Source of the DNA: Anaerolineae bacterium
Lineage (GTDB): Bacteria > Chloroflexota > Anaerolineae > DUEN01
Reading direction: 5' to 3'
Length of the DNA stretch: 64,000 bases
Assembly (NCBI GenBank): GCA_025060615.1
Contig: JANXBS010000002.1
Coordinates: forward strand, 1-64,000
This document shows positions 45,702-54,296 of the stretch, piece by piece (the stretch's first letter is position 1; the number at the start of each line of letters is the position of its first letter). The notes under the pieces were generated by a model, which did no database searches, was not told the origin of the DNA, and saw only the letters and a program-made list of their open reading frames with translations. The position numbers were made by a program, and so were the translations under genes.

Positions 45702-46648
45702 TATGAAGCCTCCGTTAACCGTAGGAAAAGCTCTTCCAGATCGTTCCCCACCTCCTGAAAGCTGACAACGGGGATCTCCCCGGCGACCAGATGCGCCAAT
45801 AGCTTCGCCACAGCCTGGTCGTCTCCGCTGAAAGAGACCTCGATAAGGACACGATGGTTCTCTTGCGGGATGAGGACCGCCTGACCGACGCCTGGGTATC
45901 CATCCAAGCGGGCGAGAGCTGCATCCGGATCGCCCAGCATACAGATGTGGAGCAACCGTTCTCCTTCCATCTGGCGACGAATGCTCTCCCTATCGCCGCT
46001 GGCAATAAGTCGGCCGCGCTCGATGATGCCAATCTGAGTGCACATCTCCGCCAACTCAGCCAAGATGTGAGAACTGACGACGATGGTCTTGCCTATTCGG
46101 GCGAGCTCCCGCAACAGCTCGCGCATCTCCACGCGAGCTCGTGGATCCAAACCGGAGGCCGGCTCGTCTAGGAGCAGAATCTGCGGGTCGTGTACCAGCG
46201 CGCGGGCCAAGCACAGGCGCTGCTGCATGCCACGTGAGAGGGTGTTCACGTCGTCATCTCGCTTGTCCAGCAAGCCCACCAAGGCGAGCAGCTCATCTAC
46301 GATCGCTGCACGCCGTGTGGCCGGCACCTCATAACAGCGGGCATAGAAGTCGAGGTATTCCCAGACCCGCATTTCCTCGTAAACGCCAAAGAAATCCGGC
46401 ATGTAGCCGATGAGGCGACGTAACTCGCGCGGATCGTCATCCATGCGTCTGCCAGCGATCCAGATTTCCCCTTCGTCTGGATCTAGCAGCCCGGCCAGTA
46501 AGCGCAGCGTCGTCGTTTTCCCAGCGCCGTTGGGGCCGATGAACCCGAAGAGCGCCCCCCTGGGCACCCGCAGATCGAGATGATCCACGGCTGTCACTCT
46601 GCCGTATCGCTTGGTCAGCCCTCTGGTCTCGATCGCGAACTCGCTCAT
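45701..46648 (-). CDS. ABC transporter ATP-binding protein
   Basis: Walker A FIGPNGAGKTTTLRLLAG, Q-loop GYMPDFFGVYEEM, signature LSRGMQQRLCLARAL, Walker B ILLLDEPASGLD and H-loop VVVSSHILAELAEM are all present. The C-terminal 90 residues form an extra domain typical of ABC-2 exporter ATPases. The start at 46648 overlaps the upstream stop (ATGA). It pairs with the permease at 44568 and with the 817-residue membrane protein. Confidence 0.93.
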   Translation of the reverse strand: MSEFAIETRGLTKRYGRVTAVDHLDLRVPRGALFGFIGPNGAGKTTTLRLLAGLLDPDEGEIWIAGRRMDDDPRELRRLIGYMPDFFGVYEEMRVWEYLDFYARCYEVPATRRAAIVDELLALVGLLDKRDDDVNTLSRGMQQRLCLARALVHDPQILLLDEPASGLDPRARVEMRELLRELARIGKTIVVSSHILAELAEMCTQIGIIERGRLIASGDRESIRRQMEGERLLHICMLGDPDAALARLDGYPGVGQAVLIPQENHRVLIEVSFSGDDQAVAKLLAHLVAGEIPVVSFQEVGNDLEELFLRLTEAS

Positions 46649-49098
46649 GGCCTTTCGTCCCTGATCGCTTTGAAGCTGAAGTCGTACAAGATGCAATCGC
46701 TACCATGGAAACCCTCGCCGCTGAGCTGCAATCGGAGGGCTCCGTTACCAGAATGAACGAACCGCTCTGGTCGTTCGATAACATTGTTACCGCGTTGGAG
46801 GCCCTCCTGTTTCACCCAAGACCCGGCCTCCCAGTCGTACAAAGCGGCGATGGGAAGCCCTGCCGACGAATCCACGGCGAGGGAGACCGAGAGCGTCATC
46901 TCGGTGATGGTCATGTCCAACAGCTCCGACGGCAACAGGTATTCCAACGTAGCCCTGCCGGTAGGGCCGATGTACACCCGCCCACCCGGCCCGCAAAGGT
47001 TGGCTTCATTTTGCGATTCGATCAGCCGAGGCACGATCATCCCCGGCGGAATGGTGACTGCTTGTCCGCTCAGATCTAGCGGCAGCGTGAACACTAGCAG
47101 AGTCGTCTGGTGGTGCCCTACTGTCCTCGGCCAGGAGAAGACTTTTCGAAGACATGGTGCCGGGCAATGTGCCTCGTCATCCACCAGCGCCACGGTGATG
47201 GGGCTCCGATCCAGCCAGGCGATCAAGGTGAATCCCGCCGGCGGATAAGGGCCAAAGGGCCCCTCGAAGATGCCGCTCAGCAAGCTCTGCTTGAGCACCA
47301 GGTTGCGAGGTGGGGCGGTGTCGCCTGGCTGCCACAGCTTTTCGAACAGCGCATAGGGGAACGGCGGCCCCATGGCATCACCCCCCTCTAGATCGGCGGC
47401 GATGTCTAGGTGGCCCCCGGGGGGCACATCGCCCAGGTGGGCGTAGCGGCTGCCCATCACAGCCACAAGATCAGTTAGGCTGTAGGAGGAGCCGTTGCGC
47501 AATATGCCCTTGACTTGGGTACCATCATACTGCAGCTCGGCTGTGATTTCCCATTCCCCAGGCCGGGCAGTGCGCTCGATCTGGAATCCCTGCATCGCCC
47601 ACTGGTTGATAGCCAGGTCACGCACCACCGTTGGATCGCCTTCAACAATGCTCATATGGGTCGGCTCGAAGGGCCCACCAAACCGCTCCGGTTCGCTGCT
47701 CAGCGGTGAAACCAGCGCGCCACCGCTTACTTTTAGAGTATAAGCACGGCGCGAGGGGGAGAAGACGCCCACATAACTGCGGATCTGAGCAGGAGACTCC
47801 AAACCCGTCTTTTGCACGATGGAGATCTGGTTTAGGATGACCTCGCTGCCGCGCAGACCATACCCAATCCCGAACGATACACCAGCGAAGGCTACAGTCA
47901 ACGCCGGAATGCTCAGCCAAGCCCAATCTAGCCGGCGCCAATGCCGCAGCACAAGGTAGTTAGCCGGGCCGATCAGGACGATGTAAAGGCCCAGCAGGAT
48001 CATCAGCCAGTGGATCGAGGGGAGATCCAGCGCGGGCAGGTTCGTCACTGTATAGGCCAACCGTTGAGCCATCACCTGGGCTTCCGACGCGTCCGGCGGC
48101 AAGTTCGGCGGGTAGGCTGAGCTCCGGGTGAACAAGGTCGTCCAAACGGCGCGCATGCCGGCCCAGGCCACAAAGGGACTCAGCGCAGGATCGAAGGCCA
48201 GGTAATGGATCCGTCCCTTGCCTAGCCGCCTTTCGGAAATGAGCGCCTGACCATCCTGGGAGACTAAGCTGCGGCCAAAAGAGGAAGCTGGAAGAGAGGC
48301 TACGATTTCTTCGCTCCAGCTGAGGGGCGCTATGCGAGCGAACTCAGCTAGTGTGGTGAGCTCGCCGAGGGTGACGAGACGGAGTCCGGTCGGCTTGAGC
48401 TCAACGGGCAGGCCGGCTAAGGTTCGCTCAGCGCCGGGGCCGCCGGCTAGGATCAGATGACCCCCGTAGCTCACCCACGTTCGCAGGGCATCCGCCTGCG
48501 CGGATGAGAGGGAATTCGTATCACTGTCGGCGATGATCAGCGCATCGAATGTGCGCAACGCCTCAGCGCGTTCGGGCAGATCGGCCAGCGGGAAGGGTAC
48601 CACCTCGACCTGACGTCGTCCCTCGTCGAGGTCCATACCGACCATCCCTTTGTACGGGGTGGGATCGGAGGCGATCACGCCGACCACGTAGATGATGTTA
48701 CGAAGGGCATACACGTTCGTCTGAGTGCTAGCGATCACCCGATCGTCAGCGATCAAGTCTATGGTCACGCGGTGGGCGAACGAGGGAAGCAGGACGTACA
48801 GGGTGAGCTCTTTACGAGCACCACTGGGCAAGGGTACAGGCACTGCGTAGATGGTGTAGACGTTGCCGCTCTGAACGGCGGCGCGCAGCTCGGCGCGGAG
48901 ATCGTTGCCGGCATTGGTGACGAGCACACGCAAAGGCAACCACTCGCCGTATTTAAAGTAGCCGCCGAAGTGCGGGCGAACGGAGAGGGTGATGCCATCG
49001 CCATCAAGCACCGGGGTTACTGCCTTTATCCCTACGGCTGAAATCGCTAGGATATGCATTCCAAGCAGGAATCCTATGAGAGCAACTCTTGGTTTCAT
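46645..49098 (-). CDS. Large membrane-anchored protein with GATase1-like fold, partner of ABC-2 exporter (817 aa)
   Basis: An N-terminal signal/anchor (VALIGFLLGMHILAISAVGI) precedes a beta domain (about 35-130) and a Rossmann-like segment resembling the glutamine-amidotransferase fold without its catalytic Cys (FDALIIADSDTNSLSSAQAD, VSYGGHLILAGGPG). Two central membrane helices (WLMILLGLYIVLIGPANYLV and a second about residue 400) are followed by a long extracytoplasmic beta-rich C-terminus. Proteins of this plan sit beside ABC-2 exporters in many Chloroflexota and Firmicutes. It is the first gene of the three-gene operon. Its role is unknown. Confidence 0.75.
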   Translation of the reverse strand: MKPRVALIGFLLGMHILAISAVGIKAVTPVLDGDGITLSVRPHFGGYFKYGEWLPLRVLVTNAGNDLRAELRAAVQSGNVYTIYAVPVPLPSGARKELTLYVLLPSFAHRVTIDLIADDRVIASTQTNVYALRNIIYVVGVIASDPTPYKGMVGMDLDEGRRQVEVVPFPLADLPERAEALRTFDALIIADSDTNSLSSAQADALRTWVSYGGHLILAGGPGAERTLAGLPVELKPTGLRLVTLGELTTLAEFARIAPLSWSEEIVASLPASSFGRSLVSQDGQALISERRLGKGRIHYLAFDPALSPFVAWAGMRAVWTTLFTRSSAYPPNLPPDASEAQVMAQRLAYTVTNLPALDLPSIHWLMILLGLYIVLIGPANYLVLRHWRRLDWAWLSIPALTVAFAGVSFGIGYGLRGSEVILNQISIVQKTGLESPAQIRSYVGVFSPSRRAYTLKVSGGALVSPLSSEPERFGGPFEPTHMSIVEGDPTVVRDLAINQWAMQGFQIERTARPGEWEITAELQYDGTQVKGILRNGSSYSLTDLVAVMGSRYAHLGDVPPGGHLDIAADLEGGDAMGPPFPYALFEKLWQPGDTAPPRNLVLKQSLLSGIFEGPFGPYPPAGFTLIAWLDRSPITVALVDDEAHCPAPCLRKVFSWPRTVGHHQTTLLVFTLPLDLSGQAVTIPPGMIVPRLIESQNEANLCGPGGRVYIGPTGRATLEYLLPSELLDMTITEMTLSVSLAVDSSAGLPIAALYDWEAGSWVKQEGLQRGNNVIERPERFVHSGNGALRLQLSGEGFHGSDCILYDFSFKAIRDERP

Positions 49099-49232
49099 AA
49101 AGCCTTCTGTCTTTAAGGACAGGCCTTTAGGTCCGATTCATCATAAAAAACGCTCGCTAAACACTAAGGGTTCTCTGTATTGGGTAAGCGGAGATACTGT
49201 CCTTGCCTACGCAACGGGATTTTCAGACAATC

Positions 49233-51437
49233 CTAAGACCTTTTGAACGGCGAGAGAGTTTGACTAATAGCGGCGGTGCATAGAATCACATCGCGAACGG
49301 ACAGCCCACCGGCCAGCTCAACCCGAAGCCGACTCGTCACCACCGGTTGCCCCAGCGGATCACGGGCGGAGATGATCACGACGGGGATGGGCCGGATCGC
49401 TGGATCGGCATCCTTCTCGCGGAGGACCTCATAACCGTCCTGATCGGGAAGCCCTAGGTCTAGAAAAACAGCATCAGGTTGGCGCTCTCGCATCATCTTC
49501 AGCGCCTGGGCGCCATTGGTCGCCCGCAGGATGTAATAGCCTTCCCGGGCAGATTGGAGCTGTCGAGCGATCAGGCGAGCCATCTCCTGATCATCCTCCA
49601 CGATTAGAACACATCCTTCGGGCGGCACCACGCGGTGGGTAACAGCGAGGAGTGCTTCTCGGGTAATGGGCTTCACCAGATACTCAATCACGTTCAGCCG
49701 CTCGCAGGCTTCTCGTTTGCCCGGGATATAACAGCTCACCACCGGCACCCGTTCTGGAAAAGCGACGAGGCTTTGCATCAATCCCCGGTTCTCCATCACC
49801 TGCCGATCATTGATCAGCACCACCTGCGGCGGGTCCGAGGCGATTTCCTCCCGGAGTTCCTGGAAGTCGCTCACGCTTTTCACCTGAGCGTTGCCTAGGT
49901 AGACATGAATCTGATGGCGAAGCACGTCCTCGCGTTCCATGATCAAGATGTGAGGCTCAGGTTTGGGCAGCTCAGCCACACGGGCGCGGGTGCGCCACTC
50001 GCGCGCTGTGTAGGGGTTGACCCAACGGGCTGCCTCGGGGATCTCCGATTCCATTGGGTTCAGAGGGAGGGAAAAGTAAAAAGTGCTCCCCTGGCCCACT
50101 TCGCTCTCCAGCCACATCTTACCACCGTGCAACTCCACCAGCCGCTTGCTGATACTTAAGCCAAGACCGCTGCCGCCATGTTGCCGGCGGGTTGAGGCAT
50201 CTAACTGCTGGAACGGCTCGAAGATCTTTTGCTGTTTCTCTCTCGGGATGCCAGGCCCCGTGTCAGCTACGCCCAACACCAGATAACTTCGATCTACATA
50301 GGCCGTGACCTTGACTCCGCCAGCTGTGGTGAAGCGCCCAGCGTTGCTAAGGAGGTTGAGCAAAATTTGGCGGATGCGCAGACGATCACAATACACTTGG
50401 GGCAACGCCGTTGGGACATCCACCTCCAAGTTCAGCCCCTTCGCTCGGTATAGCGGCTCGACAGCTTCCACCGCCTCGCGGACGATCGCGTTTATATCCG
50501 TCCACTCGCGGCTTAGGCTCAACTGGCCGGCCTCAATCTGGCTGAGGTCAAGGACATCGTTGATTAACTGAGAGAGGTGCTGGCTGTTACGATGGATGAT
50601 CCGGATGTCGGAGAGAAGGGCTTTGGGAAGCGGAGTGCCATACGTCCTGGGCGAGTTTAGGATCATCTCGGTGAAGCCGATGATCATGTTGAGAGGCGTG
50701 CGCAGCTCATGGCTGACGTTAGCTACGAACTGCTCCTTGGCCTGACGGGCCGCCTCAGCCTCCAGCCGACTGGCTCGCACTAACTCGTTTAGTTTAGCCA
50801 GATGCAAATAAGCTTCGGCCAAGTCCTGGTTGACCTGTTTTAAAGCCAGGCGTTGGTCCCGGGCCTCCTCCAACAGCCTCTGCGCGCGCTGGAAATAGCA
50901 GAACAGTTGACTGAATATCACCTGTCGGTGAGACTCAACGATCCACCCCAGCGTCCACACCGCGCCGATCGTAAAGGATACAGCGATCGCCTCACTGAGC
51001 ATAGCCGAGGGAAGCACTCCCAGCGGCCGCGCCCACAGGAGCCACACAGCTATGAGGGAGATGATTGCGCTTGCTCGAGGCCCCAGGGTAAAGACGGCGA
51101 GGGCCACCGGCAATAGAAGCAGGGAGGTCGCGCCTGGGCCGGACCACCACCACATCGCCAGCACCATAGTCGCCATAGCGCCGGCGATCAGGCCGGCAAT
51201 GCCCAAGCGCAGATCTAACCGGGAGAGTCCATAGCCACAGGCCGCCGTCGCTAGAAAGCACAATCCCAACGCACCGACTTGATATGGCTCCAATAGCCGT
51301 TGGTCTAACCCGATAGGCAGAATCCCAACGATGACGAAGAAGGCGCAGAGCTTCCCAAATTCTTCGCCTTTTAGATACGCCCACTCTTGCTCAACAGAAT
51401 TGGCCATTGGACGGCTGTAAAACTTCAACCACCTCAT
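49233..51437 (-). CDS. Membrane-bound hybrid sensor histidine kinase with two receiver domains
   Basis: Five or six N-terminal membrane helices (about 35-165), a coiled linker, HisKA (FVANVSHELRTPLNMIIGF, phosphorylated His) and HATPase (LLSNAGRF, GVADTGPGIP, GGSGLGLSISKRL). Two receivers follow. The first has Asn where the phospho-Asp should be (PPQVVLINDRQ) and a Lys in YLVKPIT, so it is probably non-phosphorylatable; the second is intact (DAVFLDLGLPDQDGYEV). I prefer the ATG at 51437; the frame runs to a TTG at 51488. No output regulator is adjacent, so the target is elsewhere. Confidence 0.9.
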   Translation of the reverse strand: MRWLKFYSRPMANSVEQEWAYLKGEEFGKLCAFFVIVGILPIGLDQRLLEPYQVGALGLCFLATAACGYGLSRLDLRLGIAGLIAGAMATMVLAMWWWSGPGATSLLLLPVALAVFTLGPRASAIISLIAVWLLWARPLGVLPSAMLSEAIAVSFTIGAVWTLGWIVESHRQVIFSQLFCYFQRAQRLLEEARDQRLALKQVNQDLAEAYLHLAKLNELVRASRLEAEAARQAKEQFVANVSHELRTPLNMIIGFTEMILNSPRTYGTPLPKALLSDIRIIHRNSQHLSQLINDVLDLSQIEAGQLSLSREWTDINAIVREAVEAVEPLYRAKGLNLEVDVPTALPQVYCDRLRIRQILLNLLSNAGRFTTAGGVKVTAYVDRSYLVLGVADTGPGIPREKQQKIFEPFQQLDASTRRQHGGSGLGLSISKRLVELHGGKMWLESEVGQGSTFYFSLPLNPMESEIPEAARWVNPYTAREWRTRARVAELPKPEPHILIMEREDVLRHQIHVYLGNAQVKSVSDFQELREEIASDPPQVVLINDRQVMENRGLMQSLVAFPERVPVVSCYIPGKREACERLNVIEYLVKPITREALLAVTHRVVPPEGCVLIVEDDQEMARLIARQLQSAREGYYILRATNGAQALKMMRERQPDAVFLDLGLPDQDGYEVLREKDADPAIRPIPVVIISARDPLGQPVVTSRLRVELAGGLSVRDVILCTAAISQTLSPFKRS

Positions 51438-51495
51438 ACGCCCACCCGGTGATTCATCTGAAAGGCGATGGCTCTGGGGAAGACGCAATGCTACG

Positions 51496-52296
51496 CTAAG
51501 CGGAGGCCCCAGAGTAACGCCGTACGCCGACGCGCCAGAACCAGCGCGAGCCTAGCAGCAAAGCGATCGCCAGAGTGACTGTACCAAGCAGCGTCTGCCA
51601 TGTCAGGCGGCCAGCCAGCGCCTCAGCCGGCACGGTGGTGGCAAAGGCGACCGGCACGACGAACGTCAGGGCAACACGCAACCAGGGCGGATAGATGCCC
51701 ACGGGCCAGCGCCCCGCCTCGTACATGCTCTGGAAGATCACTAGGATGTTCTCCACCCGAACAAACCAGAACGAGCAGGTGGCCAGGATCAGCCAGAAGC
51801 TGTAGACGATCACCCCACCAGCCAACAACGCCAGAGCGAAAGCGAGGGCATGCCAGAGCCCAAGGACAGCTCCCAGCCTCGCCAACGCTACGGCCAATGT
51901 GCCGATGCCCAATGCCACGTCTATCAGCTTCCAGATCTGGATCTGCTGCACGCTCACTAACAGTTGGGCGTCCTCCGGCTTGGTGAGCGTGAAGTCGAGG
52001 GTCCCCCGTCGCACGTCTTCCATAAATCGTTCCATGCTGGGACGGATCACCAGGTTAATGACGCCGCCCACGAGGAAGTAGACGCCCAACAGGGCCAACA
52101 GCTCTTCAGGCCGCCAGCCGCCCAGCGTCTCTGTGTGAGCGAAGACTATCGCTAATCCGGCTAACGCTGTCCCTAGCCCTATGGCCGACTGGAACAGCTG
52201 CACGAAGAAATTCGCCCGATATTCCAACTCGCTCAGGACGCCTAACCGAAAGTACAGCCACAGAAGCCGTAAATGAGTCACCTTCTCCCTCTGCAT
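51496..52296 (-). CDS. ABC-2 family permease (PF06182-like), lone
   Basis: A 266-residue permease with six membrane helices. EYRANFFVQLFQSAIGL, PSMERFMEDVRRGTLDFTLT and FWFVRVENILVIFQSMYEAG are characteristic of the PF06182 family, members of which normally come as two permeases plus an ATPase. Neither partner is next to it (the ATPase at 45.7 kb belongs to a different operon), so it may pair with genes outside the window. The ATG at 52296 is chosen over one at 52326. Confidence 0.85.
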   Translation of the reverse strand: MQREKVTHLRLLWLYFRLGVLSELEYRANFFVQLFQSAIGLGTALAGLAIVFAHTETLGGWRPEELLALLGVYFLVGGVINLVIRPSMERFMEDVRRGTLDFTLTKPEDAQLLVSVQQIQIWKLIDVALGIGTLAVALARLGAVLGLWHALAFALALLAGGVIVYSFWLILATCSFWFVRVENILVIFQSMYEAGRWPVGIYPPWLRVALTFVVPVAFATTVPAEALAGRLTWQTLLGTVTLAIALLLGSRWFWRVGVRRYSGASA

Positions 52297-52925
52297 CGTA
52301 TCTGTCTCTGATCCATAGTATATCACAACTGGCCATACCCCATCTGATCCTACTCTCTGAAGCAGGACTGGTCGGCGCTACATTCCCAGCGGCCACCGAC
52401 CTCCCGATTATTGGGATGATGGCCCAGGCCATGGAAGAGCGGGATGGGAAAGTGGAAAAGAGAGCTAAGCTCCGCTGGCTGACTGGCTGCAGGATCCCCA
52501 CCTATTGTTGGGCCGTTGACGGATGAGGAGCGGGAGGACCTTTTCTGCCCTGGCTAGCTCTGGTCCCCCACCGCCTACTCAAGCTGAAACCCGTCATCCG
52601 AACCCACACCTGACCTGCAACCCGCAGGTGATGGCATGAGCCAACGGTTGAGCGAACGACAAAACCTCTAGACTAGACGGATGAACGGCTGACCGACTCG
52701 GCGGGACGTGTGCGGAAAGTGGCCGTCCGGGCAGTGAGGGTCTCCTCGTATAGGAGGGAGGCAACTCTTCTAAGGACACTATAAGCGGTAGATAAGGCAG
52801 CGGATGGAGGAGATGGCTGGTTCTCTAAGAGTTTACCCGAAAATTGTATGTGAATGGGTGAACGAAGGCAACACCTTTACCGACCTAGTGAAGTCCTCGG
52901 GCAGATTCTAAGCTAGCGATTGGGC
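52297..52925. other. Gene-free region of about 630 bp
   Basis: No convincing open frame. It contains a perfect ACCTGC/GCAGGT hairpin near 52613-52630 and AGGAGGGAGG-rich patches near 52750. I compared it by eye with RNase P RNA, tmRNA and SRP RNA signatures and found no convincing match. It could hold an unrecognised structured RNA or old gene debris. Confidence 0.45.
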
Positions 52926-53477
52926 TCACGGGCGGGATACCTCTGTGGCTGCCGACAGCAATCGTTCGACTTCGGAGCGAAGCAGACGCCACCCGCGACG
53001 GGTGGGGAGCCGCCCAGCCTTTAAGAAGCCTTGGGCGATGTACCGCCGCACGGTTCCAGGGCTCACGCCTAGAAGGCGAGCCGCCTCTCTGACGCTAATC
53101 CATCTGTCGGCCAGGATCTGCGACGGGCCGGCCTCGGCCACCTCTTGCCGCATTGCGGCTAGTGAAGCATTGACCTCGTTGATTTGGTGTTCGAGCTGGG
53201 CTAGGGAAGGCAAGGCCTCGGCTATACGGGCATGCAGATCACGCACCTGCAGGAACAGCTCGGTTTGAGCCGAATCTAATTCTTCTAAGCGGCGACTCAC
53301 ATCGGCCAGACGCTGAGCCAAGCGCGTGACATCTTGGTGGCTTATCGCCCCAGGGTGAGGCTCCGGCGCCAGCCCCATTGCCCCAAAATCGAATCGGATC
53401 CGGCGCCAGTGACGGCCAAGCACTGGCCATCGCGCCAGCGTCTTGATGAGGGGCACCTTGCCTTCCCTGTCCGTCAT
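52926..53477 (-). CDS. Coiled-coil protein with C-terminal excisionase-type HTH
   Basis: A 183-residue soluble protein. Residues about 45-110 are a predicted coiled coil (LAQRLADVSRRLEELDSAQT, LEHQINEVNASLAAMRQEV). The C-terminus ISVREAARLLGVSPGTVRRY then AQGFLKAGRLP is a MerR/excisionase-like (HTH_17) DNA-binding motif. It probably binds DNA as a dimer through the coil. It lies just downstream of the sortase gene and may share the flagellar transcript. The start has only a weak ribosome site. Target unknown. Confidence 0.8.
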   Translation of the reverse strand: MTDREGKVPLIKTLARWPVLGRHWRRIRFDFGAMGLAPEPHPGAISHQDVTRLAQRLADVSRRLEELDSAQTELFLQVRDLHARIAEALPSLAQLEHQINEVNASLAAMRQEVAEAGPSQILADRWISVREAARLLGVSPGTVRRYIAQGFLKAGRLPTRRGWRLLRSEVERLLSAATEVSRP

Positions 53478-53522
53478 AAGTGTAACCCCGTTCTACTATG
53501 GAACCACTCCCGCCTGATCCCC

Positions 53523-54296
53523 TTACTCGCTCGGCTTGGCCACCACGATCACGCGGTAATCGTTCCCATCGGGAGGCCAGCAAGTGACCAAAGTCAGACG
53601 CTCGTCACGGGTGGGGGCGATCCATAGCGCGTTCTGGCGTCGCTGCTCGATGGGCACACCCGCTTCCTTCAGAATAAACCTGTCCTCGACCCGATAGCGA
53701 TACTCTCGGCCGTCTGCGTACAGGATGATCAGATCACCCGGCTCCAGGTCCACCAGATGCTCGAAGACCTTGCCCTCGATATTATGATGTCCGGAGATCA
53801 CGGTGTTGCCGACGTGGCCAGGCAGAGCGGAATCCCTATGAAATCCCGCTGCATAGGAAGCCGTCTCCCACTGCGAAAACCAGTTCCCATTGCTCTCCAA
53901 GGTCGTCCACCCGACGGTGACTACTGGTGCATCCAACTGAATGCTGGGCGCCACAATCCGCTCCGGCGCCGATTGGGCCGGTATCCGCAGCGTAGGCCTA
54001 GAGGTCGGCGTAGGTGTCGGCTGCGGGGCCAGATCGGCTAGTGATGGCGCAGTCATGTGGCGGAGGCGTGGTGTGCTTTGCACAGCTACACCCATATCCG
54101 TCACTGGCCCTGGGCGGGACGCCGGCCCAATCACCACAGTCAAATGAGCCCCTGAACATCCTCCTAGCCCTAAAAGGGCCAGCCCCCATAACACCATTAG
54201 CCCGATCCAACGGAATAAGCGGTCTGGTAGCTCCAGCCATCGCGACGCCACCGGACGTGGCTGTAAATGCATGACTGTTCCTGGCTCGCCTTTCAT
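53523..54296 (-). CDS. Class D/E-type sortase
   Basis: A membrane-anchored transpeptidase. One N-terminal helix (GLMVLWGLALLGLGGCSGA) is followed by a Pro/Thr linker and the sortase barrel: catalytic His in VISGHHNIEGKVF, Cys in LTLVTCWPPDG and Arg in DYRVIVVAK. WTTLESNGNWFSQWETASY is the usual leader strand. The ATG at 54296 overlaps the fliD stop (ATGA), implying translational coupling to the flagellar cap gene, which is unusual. No LPxTG-type substrate is seen in the window. The signal segment also contains LGGC, so it could be a lipoprotein. Confidence 0.88.
   Translation of the reverse strand: MKGEPGTVMHLQPRPVASRWLELPDRLFRWIGLMVLWGLALLGLGGCSGAHLTVVIGPASRPGPVTDMGVAVQSTPRLRHMTAPSLADLAPQPTPTPTSRPTLRIPAQSAPERIVAPSIQLDAPVVTVGWTTLESNGNWFSQWETASYAAGFHRDSALPGHVGNTVISGHHNIEGKVFEHLVDLEPGDLIILYADGREYRYRVEDRFILKEAGVPIEQRRQNALWIAPTRDERLTLVTCWPPDGNDYRVIVVAKPSE

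Noticed and set aside
52594-52779. Minus-strand 61-codon frame
   Set aside because: No ribosome site, no recognisable domain, and the composition resembles non-coding sequence.
52297-52925. RNase P RNA, tmRNA or SRP RNA in the gene-free region
   Set aside because: Short look-alike strings (GGAAAGT, TCCGGGC) occur, but the conserved partner segments and order are missing.
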